Assembly (NCBI GenBank): GCA_017935805.1 | Contig: JAGBGV010000044.1 | Span: 1-8,248 of the forward strand | DNA from: Clostridia bacterium | GTDB taxonomy: Bacteria > Bacillota_A > Clostridia > Oscillospirales > CAG-272 | DNA length: 8,248 bases | Direction: 5' to 3' | In this document: one piece after another, positions 5,820-8,248 of the stretch | How positions within the stretch are numbered: position 1 is the first letter of the stretch | How the letters are laid out: each line of letters starts with the position of its first letter | Notes under the pieces: model-generated | Told to the model about the DNA's origin: nothing | The model's input: the letters and a program-made list of their open reading frames with translations, nothing else | Databases searched by the model: none | Made by a program: the position numbers and the translations under genes

Positions 5820-6910
5820 CTTTCCATCTCCTCTCTGTCGAGAAGTGCATCAAATACAGCGGTAGCCGCAACAGCTTCGAACACAGGAACAGCACGCTGA
5901 ACGATGCAGGGATCATGACGGCCGTGGATCGTCAGCTTTACGTTTTCCATAGTGGAAAGATCCACAGAATCCTGTTCTTTTCCAATTGAGGGAGTAGGCT
6001 TCACTGCAGCGCGGAAGATAAGAGGCATTCCCGTTGTCATTCCGCCGCAGATACTCCCTGCGTTATTCGATTTTGTTTTTATACTCACGCCGTCTGTGAA
6101 GTAAGGATCGTTGTTTTCTGAGCCGTGCATACGGGATGCATCAAAACCTGCGCCAAACTCTATTCCCTTTACTGCAGGAATTGAGAAAACTGCCGAGGCA
6201 ATTCTGCTCTCCATTCCGCAGAAAATATGCTCGCCAAGTCCTACGGGAAGACCGATAATCGCGCACTCGACAACACCACCAACGGAATCAAGCTCCATTC
6301 GTGCCGAGTCAATGACCGACTTCATCTTCTCTCCTGCCGCCTTGTCTATTATAGGAAAATCTCCCTCAAGAACAGTGGCAAAATCAGCTTTTGATACGCT
6401 TATGGGATCAAACCTGCTGTCAGAAACTCCGCCAATAGATTCGATATGGGCACCGATGCATATTCCCCGACGTTCAAGCTCATTCTTGAGTATGCCGCCG
6501 ATGATGCACATAAGGGATGTCAGTCTGCCGGAGAAATGTCCGCCGCCCCGAAGGTCAACTGTACCATTCGACTTAACCATTGCAGGATAATCCGCATGAG
6601 ACGGACGCGGCACGGTTGTGAGATTTTTGTAATCCCCCGAGCGCTGATTCTCGTTGCGGATAACTGCATGGAGCACTTCCCCGTTTGTGGTCATGAACTC
6701 ATCCACACCGGAGAGGAAAACAGGTCTGTCCGGTTCCCGTCTGCTTGTGGAGAAACGGTCACGTCCGGGCGCACGTCTTTCCATAAAACAAAGAAGTGAG
6801 TCGTAATCAATAACGATACCGGCAGGAAGATTCTCCACAACAAGACCGATCTCGCTGTCGTGGGATCCGCCGTAAATGCGAATGTTTAGATTCTTTCCGT
6901 ATGACGTCAT
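5816..6910 (-). CDS. aroC: Chorismate synthase
   Basis: AroC converts 5-enolpyruvylshikimate 3-phosphate to chorismate with reduced FMN, the last common step of aromatic synthesis. The 364-residue length is normal. Visible landmarks: the N-terminal YGKN, the first signature at 13-22 with catalytic H17, the RRAPG segment (45-49), IRNENQRSGDY (84-94), RPSHADYP with catalytic H105, LRGGGHFSGR (120-129), and a C-terminal RHDPCIVQRAVPVFEA block. The GGGHFSGR form, rather than GGRSSARET, is as I recall in clostridial enzymes. The first signature reads GGSHDSEIG instead of the usual GESHGxxxG: the glutamate is glycine (G15) and the glycine after His is aspartate (D18). Both proposed catalytic histidines remain, so activity is likely. 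The ATG at 6910 has GAGGT 7 bases upstream; the aroA stop is 23 bases before it, and the end overlaps aroE-aroK by 4 bases. Confidence 0.95.
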   Translation of the reverse strand: MTSYGKNLNIRIYGGSHDSEIGLVVENLPAGIVIDYDSLLCFMERRAPGRDRFSTSRREPDRPVFLSGVDEFMTTNGEVLHAVIRNENQRSGDYKNLTTVPRPSHADYPAMVKSNGTVDLRGGGHFSGRLTSLMCIIGGILKNELERRGICIGAHIESIGGVSDSRFDPISVSKADFATVLEGDFPIIDKAAGEKMKSVIDSARMELDSVGGVVECAIIGLPVGLGEHIFCGMESRIASAVFSIPAVKGIEFGAGFDASRMHGSENNDPYFTDGVSIKTKSNNAGSICGGMTTGMPLIFRAAVKPTPSIGKEQDSVDLSTMENVKLTIHGRHDPCIVQRAVPVFEAVAATAVFDALLDREEMER

Positions 6911-6933
6911 TGTAACTACCTCACTTTTGGTGG

Positions 6934-8187
6934 TTAACCGCTAATTTTTTCAAGATCTGCAAAAAACGCGGGATAAGATTTGTTTACTGCCTCAGCGCCC
7001 TCAATAGTCACGCTATTCTCACAAGCACAAGATGCAACTGCTGCAGACATTACGATACGGTGGTCATTGTGAGCCTGTACCGTGCCGCCGCGAAGCTTTT
7101 CTTTTCCGTTTATCACAAGGGAGTCGCCTTCAATTCTGATGTCTGCTCCCAAATTTTCGAGCATTTCGTTTACCGTGGCAAGTCTGTCGCTTTCCTTCAG
7201 ACGAAGTCTGCCGCAGTTTTTGATGATCGTTGTTCCGCAAGCCACAGCCGCAACGCATGACAGCACAGGAACAAGGTCGGGAATATCGGACGCATCAATT
7301 TCGATACCGTGGAGAGTGTTTTTCTTAACTGTGATCTCACCGCCGCTTACCGAGCATTCAGCACCGAAGCGTCGGAGAATATTAAGTACCTCTTTGTCCC
7401 CTTGAGTGGAGCTTGTGTTAAGTCCGCTGACTGTTACACCGTTGTCTGACAAAGCACCAGCGCAAAGCATGAATGCCGCGTTTGACCAGTCTCCCTCAAC
7501 AGTCATTTCACCCGCAGAGATATACTGCGACGGTGTGACGGTAAATCTATTTCCTTCGTCTGCAGGTATAACTCCGAAGCTCGCCATGGAAGCAAGTGTC
7601 AGATCAATATATGGACGTGACTCAACCTTACCCAAAAGCGAGATCGTGGATGCCTTGTTCAGCAAAGGCAAAGCGAGAAGCAATCCTGTGGTAAACTGGG
7701 AGGATATACCCCCATCAAATGCGAAGTCGCCACCCGCGAGTGCTCCTCCTACTATTAGCGGATTCGAGCCGATATCCGAGAAAACCGCGCCATGATCCAC
7801 AAGTGCCTCGCGGAGAGGTGACATCGGTCGGGTAGGAAGTCTTCCCTCCATGTGAAATTCTGCGTTTCTGCCAAGTGCAAGAACCACCGGAACCATAAAA
7901 CGCAGCGTTGAGCCGCTCTCGCCGGGATACAGTATAGCCGTGTCATTGTACTCTACAGTTCTGTCTATGGGAGTAACCGCAAACCTCTGACCGTCGTAAT
8001 CTATCTTTGCTCCGAGAGCAGTAAGACAGCGAGCCGTCGCATCAATATCGTTATTCGTTTGCGGACAGTACAGCACGGTTGGTTTATCAGAGAGTGCCGC
8101 GCAGATAAGCAGTCGGTGGGCGTGAGATTTTGATGGAATAGCCTCTACCCTGCCTGCCGGTCTGATAGGACTTAATGTCACATTCAT
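6934..8187 (-). CDS. aroA: 3-phosphoshikimate 1-carboxyvinyltransferase (EPSP synthase)
   Basis: AroA transfers the enolpyruvyl group of PEP to shikimate 3-phosphate in the cytoplasm. The 417-residue chain has the two-domain inside-out barrel pattern. Residues matching the E. coli active site: K20, S21 and R25 in PSKSHAHR; GESGSTLR at 89-96, whose G92 matches the position of E. coli G96; R120 in RLPTRPM; S162-S163-Q164 in GGISSQF; S190 and Y193 in ESRPYID; catalytic D304 in DIPDLVP; K331, E332 and R335 in LKESDR; R377 in NDHRIVM (usually NDHRIAM); and K403. The GESGST form in place of GNAGTA is as I recall common in Clostridia, so glyphosate sensitivity should not be read off from the E. coli residues alone. 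The start ATG overlaps the TGA of the upstream gene (ATGA); AAGGA lies about 12 bases before it. It is separated by 23 bases from aroC. Confidence 0.96.
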   Translation of the reverse strand: MNVTLSPIRPAGRVEAIPSKSHAHRLLICAALSDKPTVLYCPQTNNDIDATARCLTALGAKIDYDGQRFAVTPIDRTVEYNDTAILYPGESGSTLRFMVPVVLALGRNAEFHMEGRLPTRPMSPLREALVDHGAVFSDIGSNPLIVGGALAGGDFAFDGGISSQFTTGLLLALPLLNKASTISLLGKVESRPYIDLTLASMASFGVIPADEGNRFTVTPSQYISAGEMTVEGDWSNAAFMLCAGALSDNGVTVSGLNTSSTQGDKEVLNILRRFGAECSVSGGEITVKKNTLHGIEIDASDIPDLVPVLSCVAAVACGTTIIKNCGRLRLKESDRLATVNEMLENLGADIRIEGDSLVINGKEKLRGGTVQAHNDHRIVMSAAVASCACENSVTIEGAEAVNKSYPAFFADLEKISG

Positions 8188-8248
8188 TCTGCAGTACCAT
8201 CCTTGATTATTGAAAGCAGATCAGTTACAGGATACTCATAAAGCTCGC
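8184..8248 (-). CDS. C-terminal end of an upstream aro-operon gene, possibly 3-dehydroquinate synthase
   Basis: Only the last 20 codons and the TGA (8186-8184) are inside the window; the peptide includes YEYPVTDLLSIIKDG and ends in TAE. The frame is open to the window edge while the other two - strand frames are stopped. The stop overlaps the aroA ATG by 4 bases, so the gene belongs to the same operon. Bacterial AroB proteins often end with a hydrophobic-aromatic stretch, a proline, and an amphipathic helix of this kind, and AroB is the one enzyme between DAHP and chorismate not otherwise seen here. The fragment is too short for a firm call; a DAHP synthase or another aromatic-pathway gene is possible. 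Confidence 0.5.
   Translation of the reverse strand, partial: ELYEYPVTDLLSIIKDGTAE

Noticed and set aside
6111..6590. Open + strand frame of 159 codons opposite aroC
   Set aside because: It is a proline/serine-rich shadow of the aroC frame with no family resemblance and no promoter or ribosome binding site of its own.
7406..7795. Open + strand frame of 129 codons opposite aroA
   Set aside because: It is antisense to conserved EPSP synthase motifs and shows no coding signals.
7891..7920. GESGSTLR in EPSP synthase as a possible glyphosate-tolerance signature
   Set aside because: The form is as I recall ordinary for Clostridia, and the glycine matching E. coli G96 is retained; tolerance cannot be judged from this segment.

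Overview
The window most likely comes from a Clostridia-type Firmicute, perhaps of the Ruminococcaceae/Oscillospirales sort. The evidence is a set of Firmicute-like shikimate enzymes (chorismate synthase with a GGGHFSGR segment, EPSP synthase with a GESGSTLR segment), purine-rich Shine-Dalgarno sequences, sigma-A-type promoters, and an FtsX-like permease paired with a LolD/MacB-like ATPase. This placement is inference from sequence style; no marker gene in the window fixes it.

Layout. Positions 1-228 (+) are the last 75 codons of the GTPase Obg. A bidirectional hairpin terminator (243-284) separates it from a convergent two-gene ABC operon on the minus strand: an 8-TM FtsX/LolE-like permease (3354-1093) followed by its ATPase (1048-287). 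A 311-base divergent intergenic region (3355-3665) carries an extended -10 promoter for the permease, a consensus promoter for a small helix-turn-helix gene (3666-4100, +), and several dyad symmetries. These include a TACAnnTGTA dyad resembling BlaI/MecI/CopY operators and a perfect 15-base palindrome over the -35 box of the HTH gene. A second bidirectional terminator (4111-4150) separates the HTH gene from the aro operon.

The rest of the window (8248 down to 4150, minus strand) is a compact aromatic amino acid operon, in order of transcription: the tail of an upstream gene (possibly aroB), aroA (EPSP synthase), aroC (chorismate synthase), an aroE-aroK fusion (shikimate dehydrogenase plus shikimate kinase in one 411-residue chain), and aroQ (type II dehydroquinase). 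Three of the four junctions are 4-base ATGA overlaps and the other is a 23-base gap, which suggests translational coupling. Together AroQ, AroE-AroK, AroA and AroC convert 3-dehydroquinate to chorismate, so every step after dehydroquinate synthase is encoded here. The operon's promoter and any leader lie beyond 8248.

No mobile element, CRISPR array, tRNA or rRNA was seen. The best candidates for something new are the regulatory architecture of the 3355-3665 region, the odd translation start of the permease, the HTH protein with an unassigned C-terminal domain, and the AroE-AroK fusion. I did not find convincing evidence of a wholly new multi-gene system.
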